In this document: positions 47,641 to 59,200 of the stretch, in pieces | How positions within the stretch are numbered: position 1 is the first letter of the stretch | Layout of the letters: every line of letters starts with the position of its first letter | DNA from: Struthio camelus | Lineage: Eukaryota; Chordata; Aves; Struthioniformes; Struthionidae | DNA length: 64,000 nt | Direction of reading: 5' to 3' | NCBI RefSeq assembly: GCF_040807025.1 | Contig: NC_090944.1 | Location: 123,991,738-124,055,737 of the forward strand | The notes under the pieces: model-generated | Database searches by the model: none | What the model was told of the DNA's origin: nothing | What the model saw: only the letters and a program-made list of their open reading frames with translations | Translations under genes and position numbers: made by a program

Positions 47641-50600
47641 ATGCGTCCTTCTGTGCTGGCATGATGCTCAGCTGCGCCGAGCGCTTGCATCTCCCACTGA
47701 CTGTGCTGCGAGCGCTGGGTCCTCAGCACGCCCCGGGAGCCAACCAGTCAGGACTTGCTCTCGCCTCCTGATGCAGCGGCAGAGCTCCCCCTCACTGCAG
47801 AGGGAAGCAGCCTTGGAGGCTCCACTGCTCGTCTGAGCCATTTCAGAGCAGATTACCTGCTGCAATCCAAATTTTACCCACGTGCCTGTGTCCGCAGTGG
47901 GGCTTCTGCTGTGCTGCAAAGGGAGATTCCTTTTTCCGTTTTCCTGACTGTTGTCCAACGCTGGCAGATCATGTAAGCACGGACCAAGCCTTACAGAGAC
48001 GGGAGATCGAAGCCACTACGGAGTGACCTTTTATATATGTCATGAGTGCAGTTTGTGTAGAAATATATAAATATGTGAGTGCTGTGATGGTTCAGCAAAA
48101 AGATGGAGATGACACATGCACTGGAGAAGGTGCTAGCAGGACACGTTATGCGTGATTACAAGCCGTGTGATGTCCCTGGCAGACCCCCATACCCCAGGTT
48201 TCAGGCCTGATTTTCCGTTGCTCGCTGAACTTCACCTTAGTAGTCACCTTATTGCAGAATGGCTCTGAAACGCTGCCCTGCCGGCAGGAGCAGCGGGTAA
48301 GTGAGAAGGCCATGGAAGATGAGAGACCACGCTGTTTCTGTCTCCTAGCTTTTGGACTCCAGGAAAGAAAAAACCCCAAGGAATCGCTGTTATTTAACAA
48401 CACAGAAAGTGAGGGCATGGGCTGCTTTTATATCCTCTCCACGTCTCTCCCCAGCCTCCACAAGTTTCGTGCTGTGTCTACACAGAAAGTCAGTCAACAA
48501 CTTCGCAGACATCGTCTCGCCGTTCTCCCTGTCACGTAGGCAAGGCTCTGAGTGACAACGCTCTCGGGCAGCCTGTTGGCTGCGGGAGGGCACGGCCAGG
48601 CCCACACGTTGGCTTGAAACCTGGCCAAAGATGGGCAAATGGCTAGTGAGCTGCACTGCATCGAGCAATGGAGAAAAAAGGAAAATCATTGCAGAAAACA
48701 GGGTTATCGAATGGTTATTTTCAGTTTTTTGAGTCAGAGACGCGTCCCTGTACTCTGTCCTTTCCTTCCCCCTCCACCCCTCTCCTCCCTCCTTCTTATC
48801 TGTAGCAGCTGTCACCGGGCGAGCAAAGGCCCCAACTCAGCAAAACCCTGAAGCACAAACTTCATTATCAGGACAAGCTTAGGGGCTTTGCTGAACCGGG
48901 GCTCCAGAGCTGGACGGAAACCCTTGGAGCCGCCCAGCTGACGGGCCAGACCTCAGGAGAGGGCTACGGGCTCGGTCCAACCCTGGAGCCTTCCTTCTTA
49001 GTGTAAAATAAACCCAAAGGGTGTGTTACAAAAGTAGATGCTTTTCCTGTCCCCTTAGCAATACATCTAGGTCCTGCAGTGCCGCGACCGCAGCTCTCGG
49101 GGCTGCCAATGGTATCTGCCTTTCTCACTTCATGTGGGTCATAGAATACTTCCCTTTTTCTTCTGCTTTTGCTACTGTTGCCCAGCAGCCTCACAACCAG
49201 GCACGTGGGGCAGGATGACCAAATGTTGATCAGATTTTTCTTTTTAAGCACCATCTGGAAGTCACTGCGAAATGTGATGAGCTCAGAGAGGTCCTGCGGA
49301 AGGGGCTGGAAACAATGACACACCACGAGATCCCCTTTTCCAAGGAAATAAATAGATGCTGCTCTGCAGCTGGGGAAGGCACGGAGAGGAGGAGGTTCAT
49401 GCTGGGTCAAGCACAGGTAAGGGCTGTGCACAAACAGCTCCGAGATTTTTTGAGCAATTCAAAGCTCCACGCTGCCGCTCAGGTGGCTTTTGCTCGGGAA
49501 AGGAGCATGGGGCAGTCTGCAGCGACGCCACTGGCAGGCTGTATATGGCAGCAGTTTCATCCTGTGGTCCATGGCATCCCTGGGGGATGCCAACTACTTC
49601 TAAGGGGCCCGTGAAACATGAGGGTGGAAAGCAAGTTAATGCATGCTGCACAGCCATTCCCATGCGTGCAGATCCCAGAAACTGGGGAGAGACTGGAAAC
49701 TGAGGAGAGGTGGTTTAATGCCCTAGGCGCTGCAGGGGTGCCTGAGCTGGAGCCCCAGCTCCGACGCGGTTGCCACTGTGGCCTGGATTCAACTATTTCA
49801 AAGGGCACCAGTGGGTCAAATTGGGCCTCAAATTTAAATTTGTTAAAATAACTTTTTGCAAAACATTAGATCGAGAGAAATGTTTCCACGGTTTTGTTTT
49901 TAAATTCCAAATGGGAAAGAGTTTATTTTTTCACTAGGAAACTTTCCCTGTAGGATTTGCAGCCCTGGCTGGGAGACAGGAGCACTCGAGTTCCTTTCCC
50001 AAATGGAGGCGACCCCGGAGGTGACCCCAAACCAGTCACGTCGCCTCTCGCAGCCTTATTTACCCCCTTGGCCAAACGGAGGCTGCGAGGCGTACGGCTG
50101 CAGAGCGCCTGGGGCCCCAGCGCTCCCGCGGAGGAGCTTGTCAGCACGACGATCCCATCCTTCGCCCACGTGTTTCCTGGCCCTACTGCCCCATCACGGG
50201 CTGTGCTTGAATTCGGGCGAGTAGAGCGATGCCACTCGCATCATTTCAGGTAAATGTAATGAAAATGCTTATTTTCCAGACAGGCTGGGTGAAAACCTGC
50301 GGCAACAGCCCCACAGCAGTTTTATTTCGCCGTGGCCGCGCTTAGGCGCAGATGTCCTCCTCGGGAATAGCAAGGGCCCTCTCCTCACCCCCATGCTGCT
50401 CCCATCCTTTTGCTGCTAGATCGCTACAAATTTGTAAGGTAGGAGTGAATCGCTGTTATTACTTCTTTGTCTTTCATTATTTTATACTTTCCTGAAAAAC
50501 AAAATATTACAGAGATTTATAGAATTAAGGGGGAGGAGGGAGAAAGCCATGAGAGCTCATCTGGTTTCAATCAGCTCAGCTCCCTGGAAATCAGTTTACC

Positions 50601-53600
50601 CCAGCTGAGAGTCTAAGCGCTGCTGTTTCTACCCCCAGATGACAAAGTTGTTCCAAGTGTTTAATGCAAAAACGTGCGACAATGAAACGGGGGATCTGGT
50701 GAGCACGTTGGACAAGGACTAGAAGTGGAAATCAGGACACGTCGAGCTCCTTTTACTAGAACTGACTGAAACCAAAAAGCAAAGCATGGCACTTTGAAGT
50801 GCTTGCATCTTGCTCCCATCATTGGGGCAGGGGGAGGACAGAGTAGTTCATTCTAATTTCTAATGAAATAGTATAATCTGATCCTGTTTTATTTTCTGTC
50901 CCTGTGCCCTGTCTTACAGCTGTGGAGCCACGGACTGCAAGGAAGCTCCTCTTGTTTTACATCACGTGAGGAGTGAGAATTTGGCCTTTTATGATCAGGG
51001 GCACAATAAAACCTGATTGCTGGGACGTGGGGGTTTCTGAGGCAGTGGCTCAGCAGGTGAAGGGTTAAGGGGGCTCCCTTACTTTCAGCTGAGCTGTTAA
51101 TACAAAGGCTTATCTACACACGAAAACATTTTCTTATTAAGGTAAGTGCCACAGAACAGGGTAAAACAACTCCTCTGCACTAAACAAGAACAAGGTACAG
51201 CTATCCTTGGATAACTCCCCTTTATCCCGAATCTCTCTCCAGGCTTACAAAAGTTCATCCACCACGGGGATGCCTGAACGCTCCCACACATGCTAGGCCA
51301 CGCCTGATCCAGCAAAGCATTCAAGTGGCGCTGATGGAAATCATGCGAGGTGTGCCTTTTCTTCCAAAAGCGCTGTTAACGTGCTTATGGTTAATCACAT
51401 GAATAAATCTCTTACTGGCTTAGAGCCAAAACGAATTATAAGAGCATCAATCTCGATGGCTCCCTATGGGAATTTACCAGGGCTGAGGCTGATGTGCTCA
51501 CCAAGCCAATGAGAAGTAATCCGCGTGATCGGCGCAGACGCCTTTGGGGATTTTTGTTAGTTTCTCTCCCAAAAGGTTGTTTGTTATCTAGGTGGAACCA
51601 CAAAACTATCTGCCTGTGCCAGCCTGGATGCAAAAACAGCCACCCAGATGCCAAAGCAGCCCGGGTTTTTCCTTGCCGTCGAAGCTTCGAGTGAACAGTT
51701 CATCTGATCTGTTTTTCCTCAGTGATGGCTGCAGGAGTCCTGGAGCGGGGAAGATGAGGAGGGAGAGCCCTGGTCCCTCTCCAAAGGTCTCTTTCAGGCA
51801 CTTGGTTGTATCAAGAGTTAGATATCTAAAAAGGAACGCGCTTTCCACCTAGCCAGCCCTTAACCTCCCTTTAAACCCAAGGACTTCGGCAAGAGCTCTC
51901 TATCGGCAGTGTGAAAGCTGCCCAGGCCAAAGGGATTTGCCGTTTCTGCAGGTCTGCGCTGTAGATTTCTTTATTCGCAGACCAGCGCGTAAAATACAGA
52001 GCCAGGCCCGCACGGGTCCCGCTAGCTCTCTGCTCAGCCTGGTGCTGATCCCCCAGCGCTGGGCAGCACGAGACCCGAGGCCCCACCACGACCAGCCCAG
52101 GCCCAGCACGTGGAAGGGAAAACTTGGACCTCAATCTGCTGAATCTGGAAGAGCTTTTACAGAGATGGTTTAGCGCATCTGGTGCAAGAGGGACTCTGAG
52201 GACTCTCATTTTTTCCCTTGGCCTTTATTTTGTAGGGACGAGACCAGGAAGCGTGTATCAAGTACGTGCATGTCTGAGAGGGACAGACGGGTGGACACGT
52301 TCCTGATTAAACTTCAGCGGGAACTGAGATATGGCCCCATCTGGTGTCCTGTGTTTCAGCTGGACGGTCTGGGCGATGAGGGCAGTTCAAAGCAGATGGC
52401 TCAGTTGTTTTCAGGAGACGAAATGATACTGAGGGACACCACCGAAAGCACCCCGCGCCTCTCCTCCCAGAGCTGTCCTCCAGCCTCTGTACACACCACG
52501 AGGCATCTACCTCGGTCTTTCAGCTTCCAAAAAACTGTTAGAAGTCTAGCCTTGCCTTCTCTGAGGACAGCGCCCGTGTTAGCAAAGCCAGTAGCGGTAC
52601 GGCTGTGCATCTCCCCGAGGCGAGGAGCAACGCCAGGGGAATCCCTGCTGCGAGGCCGGTGACCTGACCGGGAATGGCTTCCCGTCCACCATGCACTCCG
52701 CCTTTCTGAGCGCTTTTGGGACTTGTCTTCTTACTTCTCTCTCTGCCTCCAAGCCGTCTTCCCTGTTTGTACAGTCCTATCAGCGGCAGACACCTGGCAC
52801 CAGACGGGCGCGAGCTGGATGCGTCCGCTGCTGGGGAAACTCTGCTCTGGCGTAGTAAGGCAGCGAGTCAGCCTGCTTCCTCCCATTAAGCGCTGCGTTA
52901 ACCTTTCGCAGTGGGCTTATTTGCACCCACCCAAATTTCCATGTGCTTGCAGGGGCTAGATCAGCTCCCTGTGATTCATTTTAATCTGGCACAAAGAAGA
53001 AGCTTGCTGAATCCTGATGTAAAACACCCACATGCACTCCCATTATATAATATGAAACTAAGAAGATTAAATTATCCGGTCTGAGGAAACACATGCACGC
53101 ATGTATGTACACATTTATGATTAAGTGGGACTGAGGGCAAAGTCTCTCTTACGCTGAACTTTAAAATGTTAGCACCTAAACACTGGGGCAAATAATGTCC
53201 ATGTATAGGCACACGTATATACGAAGAGCTGCAGCGGCTGTATACCCTGCATTTGAAGGTGCATGGTAACTGCAAGTACCATTCATAGTTATGCGCGTGG
53301 TTATCCCTTCTGCTGGCAAAGACCGAGTCTTACTCAGTCCTGTACCTTTTCCAGGCAAAATAGCTCCACGTGGCAGCAGAGGAGCAAGCAGCCTTCTGAT
53401 GAAGATAGCGGCGCCTGCACTTGCTGCTCCAAGAACAGCATGGAGCAATGGGTGAAACCAAAACAGCCCCTGAACTAAGCTTTACCTGCCAGCTTAGGGC
53501 GAGAGACTTCTCATGGGATGGGAAAACGGAGGCAAGAACTGTCACTAAAACCTCCGAGCAGGTGCCAGCACTGTGTCGGGCACTGCGCATTCCCGAGGCG

Positions 53601-54880
53601 CTGGGGTGAGCGCAATGGGCTGGTTGATGGACACAGTCTGGGCTTCAGCTGAATTCGGTGATGCCCAGGCCCAAAGATGAATCTTTCCTTCCAGCAATTT
53701 AATGTCCGGAGGGTAACACAGGAAATGTGCTTCACCTGCCAACTGCCCACAAGCCTCCCACGTTTTCAGGCAGTAAATGCATTCACCTCCTTTTCTTCTT
53801 CTGCCTTGCCATTATTGATTCTCATTGTTTTGCTAAATATAGCTCAGCTTTGTGTAGCTTCTCGTTCTATTTTTTTCCAACTAAAGGTCCTACGGACAAA
53901 AGGTTTTCTGTGGATGGGGGCTGGGCATCTGCTGTCAATTTTAGGGGTTATGGGCTTGTACAAGCACCTTCCCCCTCCCCACCCCGGGCCAGCTGCACAA
54001 ACGGGAAGGGACACCAGTGAACTCTTGGTTGCCGTGAGCTTTTTAGTCAATTCAGAAGCAGCAAATTCAGTGACTGGTTTGTCCAGGACTCTGGCCTGCA
54101 GATCCCCGATGGGCTGGCCCTTCCTTCCAGTTAAGTATCTCTGTGCGTCTGCCCTGTGCGTGGCCGCTGCAGGCTGCTGTCAGGGCAGGGTGCTGGTTCC
54201 TTGTACGCCTGGCTCCATCCAGCATGGCCACTCCTACAGCTGCCGAAAACTCGGGATTTTCGGCGGCTCCTGCAGCACGCTCTGACTGATCTCCCCAGCC
54301 GGCCCCGTCTGCCAGGGGCCTCCAGCTGCACGTTGTCGGAAGCAGCACAAACGGCGTCTTCAGTCCTGCGGATGAAATCGGGGACGCGTGGGGCCTGTGG
54401 GCGCCTCACCCCACGGGCGTGGTGGCTCCTCGGAGGCGATGCTCAGGAGAGGGAGCCTCTTGGTGCCACCAGCCAGCAGCGCTCCGGGGGCCTGGGGAGC
54501 GGCGAGTGCCCTGGGGAGGCAGAGCCGGGTTAAAAAAAAAAAAACAAAAAAAACAAGCAGCACGAGAAAAAAAAATTCTCCCTTCCTCCCACGCAGGAGC
54601 CGGGCTCGCTAAAGCCAAGAGCCAAGGGCGACCAGCGGGGACGGAGGAAGCCTGGCCCACGCGTGGCTGCCACCCCCTCACCCGCACCGTGTCCGGCCAG
54701 CAGTGCCGCGACGGGGATAGCGGGAGATGGGGGCCGCCACCGTCGCGACGTGACTCCTTATCGCGACCTGTGGGAGGGTGCTGGTGGTGGGAAGTGCTCC
54801 CCCCCCCCCTTCCCCGCCGCGGCAGAGCCACGCGAGCTCCCGCCACGGGCGGCGCGCGCCGAAGCCATTCATGAATTTGG

Positions 54881-54888
54881 TGACGTCA
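54881..54888. promoter_or_regulatory. Consensus CRE in the LBH promoter
   Basis: A perfect palindromic TGACGTCA lies 48 bp upstream of the TATA box. CREB/ATF proteins bind this sequence, and a CRE this near a TATA box is the arrangement of cAMP-responsive promoters. Function is inferred. Confidence 0.7.
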
Positions 54889-54917
54889 TGCGGGGGAGGG
54901 CGGGCGCGCGGGCCAGG

Positions 54918-54926
54918 CCCCGCCCC
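54918..54926 (+). promoter_or_regulatory. GC box (Sp/KLF site)
   Basis: CCCCGCCCC lies 10 bp upstream of the TATA box, the usual position for an Sp1-type element in a TATA plus CpG-island promoter. Confidence 0.6.
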
Positions 54927-54935
54927 CTCCGGGGC

Positions 54936-54942
54936 TATATAA
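54936..54942 (+). promoter_or_regulatory. TATA box of LBH
   Basis: TATATAA is embedded in GC-rich sequence. Transcription would start about 25-30 bp downstream, near 54965-54972, giving a 5' UTR of about 185 nt without any upstream ATG before 55153. Confidence 0.75.
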
Positions 54943-55152
54943 GGGGGCGCGGCGGGGCCCGGTGGGGCTCAGACGGGAGGCGGCGGCCGGCGGCGCCGGG
55001 GTTAGTGGGGTCCGGGCCGTCGAGTCGTTTCGGTGGGTGCCGCTGTGGGTCGGTCGCTCCGCTCCGCTGCCGGAGCAGCGCCTCGGTGCCGTGCCCTTCC
55101 CGCCTTCCCCCTCCCCCCGCGAGGGCGCGGGCAGCCTCTCCGCCGGGACTTC

Positions 55153-56238
55153 ATGTCTGTGCTCTGCCCCCTGCCCTGGTGAGTGGGTGCTCCCCGACGG
55201 GGCGGGCGGGAGGACGGGACCCCCCCCCTCCTCTCCCCCAACGGTGGGATGGGGCGGGCGGGACCCACCGGGTGGGCAGCGACCGCGCTGAGCGGCGCCG
55301 TCGGGGCTTGGCAGCGGGGCTGCGGCCGTCGGGGCGGCCCGGCGGTGGCTGGGGCGGGAGCCGGGCGGTGCGCCCGCCGAGGAGGGTCTGCCGGGGCCGC
55401 TCCCGAAAACCCTGCCGGGGCTGGCGTGTGCCGAGCACGAGAGTAATGCGGCAGCGAGGGCTGCGCTGCCTGGGCGTGCGGCCGTCAGAGTGGCGTACAA
55501 CAGGCTCGTCTCCAGCGTGGGGCACGTTTGTGTGCGCACAAGTCAGCTCACGTTTCTCGCTGAGGTATGAGTTAAGTAACAGCGGCATAATCTGAGGTAG
55601 AGGAACTATGGACTGTGGGAATTTGCTTCACTTCTCGAGCTGTTGAGCTGGAAACTCCATTATGACCGTAAAAGCAGACCTGGAGTTGGCCCGGTTCACT
55701 CCACTGGCGTGGAAGTCCCTGAGGTTGTAAAATAAGTCAGCAGGCGCTAAAGCATGCTGACTTTTAAAAAAAAAAGAACAAAAAAACTCTGGTGCTTGCA
55801 CTTATTTACTGTGTGTTTTTTTCTCTGCCCTTTTGGGGGCAGAGCTGGAGGAAGTAGAGTGAAAACTGAATAGCTGCTGTTAAAATCTCACAAGGTTTTC
55901 TTGAGCTATGTTCTTGGAGAGAAATCAGGACAGTTGTTCCTAGGGTGCTGGAGGTCTAGTGCCAGTTTACTCGATACCGACTCCTTCCTCTGCCCTCCGA
56001 AGGAACAGGAAGGAAGGGACCAGGAATAGACTGGTGACAGCCCCTTCTACCTGCTATAGTTTCTTGATGCTGCTTACATTTTGCTCAGCCCTTCTGGAGC
56101 CCTCAGATAATTTGAATGCTGTCTTTTATTTCTAGCCCTGATTATCTGAGATCAGCTGAAATGACTGAAGTGATGATGAACACCCCAGCTATGGATGAGA
56201 TTGGGCTAAGCCCCCGCAAGGATGGCCTGTCATATCAG
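55153..56238 (+). CDS. LBH: LBH, limb bud and heart development protein (5' two coding exons, partial)
   Basis: Coding exon 1 is 55153-55178 and exon 2 is 56136-56238, joined within a Cys codon (TG|C). Together they give 43 residues containing CPDYLRSAEMTEVMMN and EIGLSPRKDGLSYQ, which match the conserved N-terminal part of LBH (about 105 aa in mammals). Splice sites are CTG|GTGAGT, TTTATTTCTAG and CAG|GTAAGT. The last coding exon, holding the acidic C-terminal part, is not visible before 64000 and must lie further right. Known of the family: LBH is a small acidic, largely disordered nuclear transcription cofactor of limb, heart and neural crest development and a Wnt/beta-catenin target. The first ATG has a poor context (T at -3, T at +4), whereas Met18 at 56161 has G at -3. 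The first few residues (MSVLCPLPC) differ from the mammalian start, as expected of this less constrained end. Confidence 0.95.
55179..56135 (+). other. LBH intron 1
   Basis: This intron of 957 bp has a GTGAGT donor and a TTTATTTCTAG acceptor. Its first 270 bp belong to the CpG island. No other feature is recognised. Confidence 0.9.
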
Positions 56239-59200
56239 GTAAGTGCTCTGCTGGCTGCTTAGGCAGTAATCCCCTATGGAATTGCCTGGGCTGGACTGCA
56301 AGCTCAGTCTAATGTGCCTTTCCACAGCCTGGCCTAATAGCAGGTCTCGCTGCAGTGAGAACTAGTCAACAGACTGGAATGCTTGCTTGGCAGGAGCAAT
56401 TTGTCTAAAATACTGCTCAATATCAGACTGGATTGGCAAAGGACTTCATTGTTTCTGAAGTGATGAAGCTCCCCCTCGTTCAGCATTCTTGGTGGCTCAG
56501 CGGGAGGCGGAAAGATCTGCGAAAGCAGGATTTGCACCAGTCATGAGAGTGAGAGGACTCTGGGCTCCATTCGTAATGGTGGCATACAGATGATCTGCCT
56601 AGAGCAGATGGGAGCTGTGTATATGACACGTATATCTTTTGAACTATTTCTTTGTTTTCCTGGCTGGGCCTGTCTGAGCGGGTTAATGGTCTTCCATAAC
56701 GTGCGGTAAGGCCAGAGACAGCCTTAAGCAAGCCTGGAGATGTCACAGGAGATGCCGATACCTGAAGGCAGGAGCTGCATTCATTTTGAAAGTTGTGGAC
56801 AACGTAATCAACTCTTAACCTCTAGATCAGTGACTGAGGTTAGGAGATGGTCTTAGAAACGACCTTTTGTCTTACTGCTTTAGTTTCAGTCTCTTATTTC
56901 CTGGCTTATAGTTAATCACAGGATGAGTGTGCCTCTTGGTCTGTTAGATCTCTTTTTCTAACTCCAGGAGACTTGTTGATGAGACTTAACATAGGAGTTG
57001 AGTGCATGCAGATGACGTGCATCTGGTCTGTGCACAGCGTGACTCTTAACGGTAGGTCCTGATGCAGAGTTCTTCCCTTGCAGATGTTGCACAACCTTCA
57101 CTGAGGCAGTTGCTGTAAGTGGGCATTCAAATTAGGTGTGCAGTTGTATGCTTGCATATTTAAGTCTGAAAAATGAGCTGCAAGCCTATAACAGTGCACT
57201 GAAGCATGAAATCAACTGAACTTTGGGCTGCAGCTCAGGCCTCTGACATAAGCCAGTGCTGCAGGGAAGAAAAGGAGATGCATAGCTTCTTGGGGGTCAG
57301 AATTCTGGATCCAGATCATGCAAGTTGTTTGTTTTATTGCCTGTATGTAGGAAGAGCTGTGCTGCTTTAGTGCTCTAGTTAATAGGAAAGCATATGGCAT
57401 TGCTCTTTTTTCCCCCTGTGGAGGGAGTGTGCAACAGTGAGAATGGTCATTAAACCTGAAATGATCAGACCAGCCCCCACACACCGGATGTTCAAACAAT
57501 TGTGCTAATAGGTCACCATATGAAGAAGCTTAATCCAGTCAGGTCAAATGCTTCTGTTTACGTCTCCAAATTTTCCAGCTCTGAATAGTGAGTCAAGATC
57601 TAGGTGCCGTGCTTGCACTAACTATTGCCTCAGCAAGGTTTTTCCCTTAGTGCTATGACCTTGATAAATCTATTTGGGTGGACTAGGGAACAGGCCTGCT
57701 CAGTTGTTAGTAGATCATCTGAACCTGAAGGTGTGTGAGTCATAAATTCTGACGACTCATATCTATGCAGGGCTTATGCATCTTGGATCTCCACTCTGTA
57801 GTGGTCTAGTCGTGGATTGCTTTTTTCAAATGTCTGCCAGATCTGTTAACAGTGTGCCTACCAGTAGTCTGCTGTGTTGCAAACCAAATTGATGGCAAAA
57901 GGCTGCTTTTGGTGATCATGCAGAGAAGTCACTGTCTGGATTGAGGGCTAGAAGTGAAAGATCCTGACAGGATACTAGCTGTGTGTGGGCTGTGTATGAG
58001 GTCTGCTGCTAAATCAGGTTAGTGTAAAGAGGATTGGTGAGAGGAAGGCTGCAGTCTTCCTCTAACTGCTGGACTGAAAATGTTGCAACATAAGTCAAGG
58101 TAAGTTGAAAGCATCCTTAAGGTAGAAAATTCAAGTTAAAACAGCAAGGACAAACTGAATGCAAATGGCACCATGAACTTTGTTTCTGCCTCAGGCTTTG
58201 GCTCTTCTTACTCCATCCTGCTGATGGAGAGACTGGTACATAGAAAACTGTATGCTAGTCTGCTGTAGCGCAATAACTTAAAACCAGACAGGCCTAACGG
58301 AGCATGACTGCTCCTCCACTGAGAGACTCGTTCTAAGCTACAACATCTTCCTCCGCTGATCTGCAGAGTTGGGTTCCCAAAGTGCAAGTGTAATAGCACT
58401 TGGTTACAGGAGGCAAAAGCGTAGGCCCTGGACAGGGAGAAGCAGGATTTCAATTTTGAACGTTTCCTTCCAGCAGCAGAACTTCGTTTCTTTTCCTGTA
58501 CAGTTGGCCTTAAACTGGGGTTCAAAATGTCACCATTTGGTTTGTGTAGAGCGGAGACTGCCAGGGAATTTGTCCCTCAGATCCTGGCAGTGAGATGGGG
58601 GTTTGCTTCCACCACCATATTCAGATGTGAAACTGTCTGCATCAGCTGAGATGGTACAGCTGCTCCGCCAGAAGTGCAAAGAAAATCAGTGTCTGCTGCA
58701 GACAAGCTTGTTGTACAGACAGTACTACTTGAAAGTATTTTGGCTTTTTCCAGGAGGTAAACTGAAGAAACAAATTGTACTGGGTGTAAACTTCAGCGGT
58801 CCGATTCCTCTGCCCTGTGGAGTTCACTGAACTTCAGGGTTCCTGTCTGTCTTGCTAGTGACTTTCTGCGAGAACTTGACACGTTTGCCCTTCGGCTGCC
58901 TCCACCCCTCTCCCCCTGCACTCACTTGCCTGCTATCTTGTACTAGAGTGTCTGTTTGTCTAGGCGTTAACTGAATTGTCTGGCACTAAAGGCACCCCGT
59001 TACTGAAGCTTCCTGGCCTTGAGTGGGCTGAACTTCGCTGCCCTTAAAGCAGTGATGTGAAAACTCGAATTGCAGAAGTTGTGTATATCCATGGTAACTG
59101 GGTTGCCCGTGTAGGCCTAGTAATTTATAGGCAGTTTCATTTGCGAAAAGGCTGTGCATGTGCTGTTGTGTCTGCAGAAATATCTTGCGTCCAGCTGATG

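Larger units (their letters stand above)
35951..54600. other. Intergenic region upstream of LBH, no gene recognised
   Basis: GC content rises along this stretch and creates many overlapping chance ORFs on both strands, up to about 220 codons, with low-complexity composition and no familiar domain. A CR1 relic is at 42283-42362 and an AT-rich island at 47440-47640. No splice-supported exons, tRNAs or other RNA genes could be recognised. Confidence 0.55.
54600..55450. promoter_or_regulatory. CpG island of the LBH promoter
   Basis: This is the most CpG-dense part of the window. It spans the core promoter, the 5' UTR, coding exon 1 and the start of intron 1 of LBH. Long ORFs on both strands here are by-products of the missing stop codons in GC-rich DNA. 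Confidence 0.9.

Noticed and set aside
53677-54285. 202-codon plus-strand ORF with some hydrophobic stretches
   Set aside because: No recognisable family, poor composition for a real membrane protein, overlapped by many frames in GC-rich DNA near the CpG island.
54663-55595. 310-codon plus-strand ORF over the LBH promoter
   Set aside because: It crosses the TATA box, 5' UTR and exon 1 in another frame, and overlaps an equally long ORF on the opposite strand. It results from GC-rich, stop-poor sequence.
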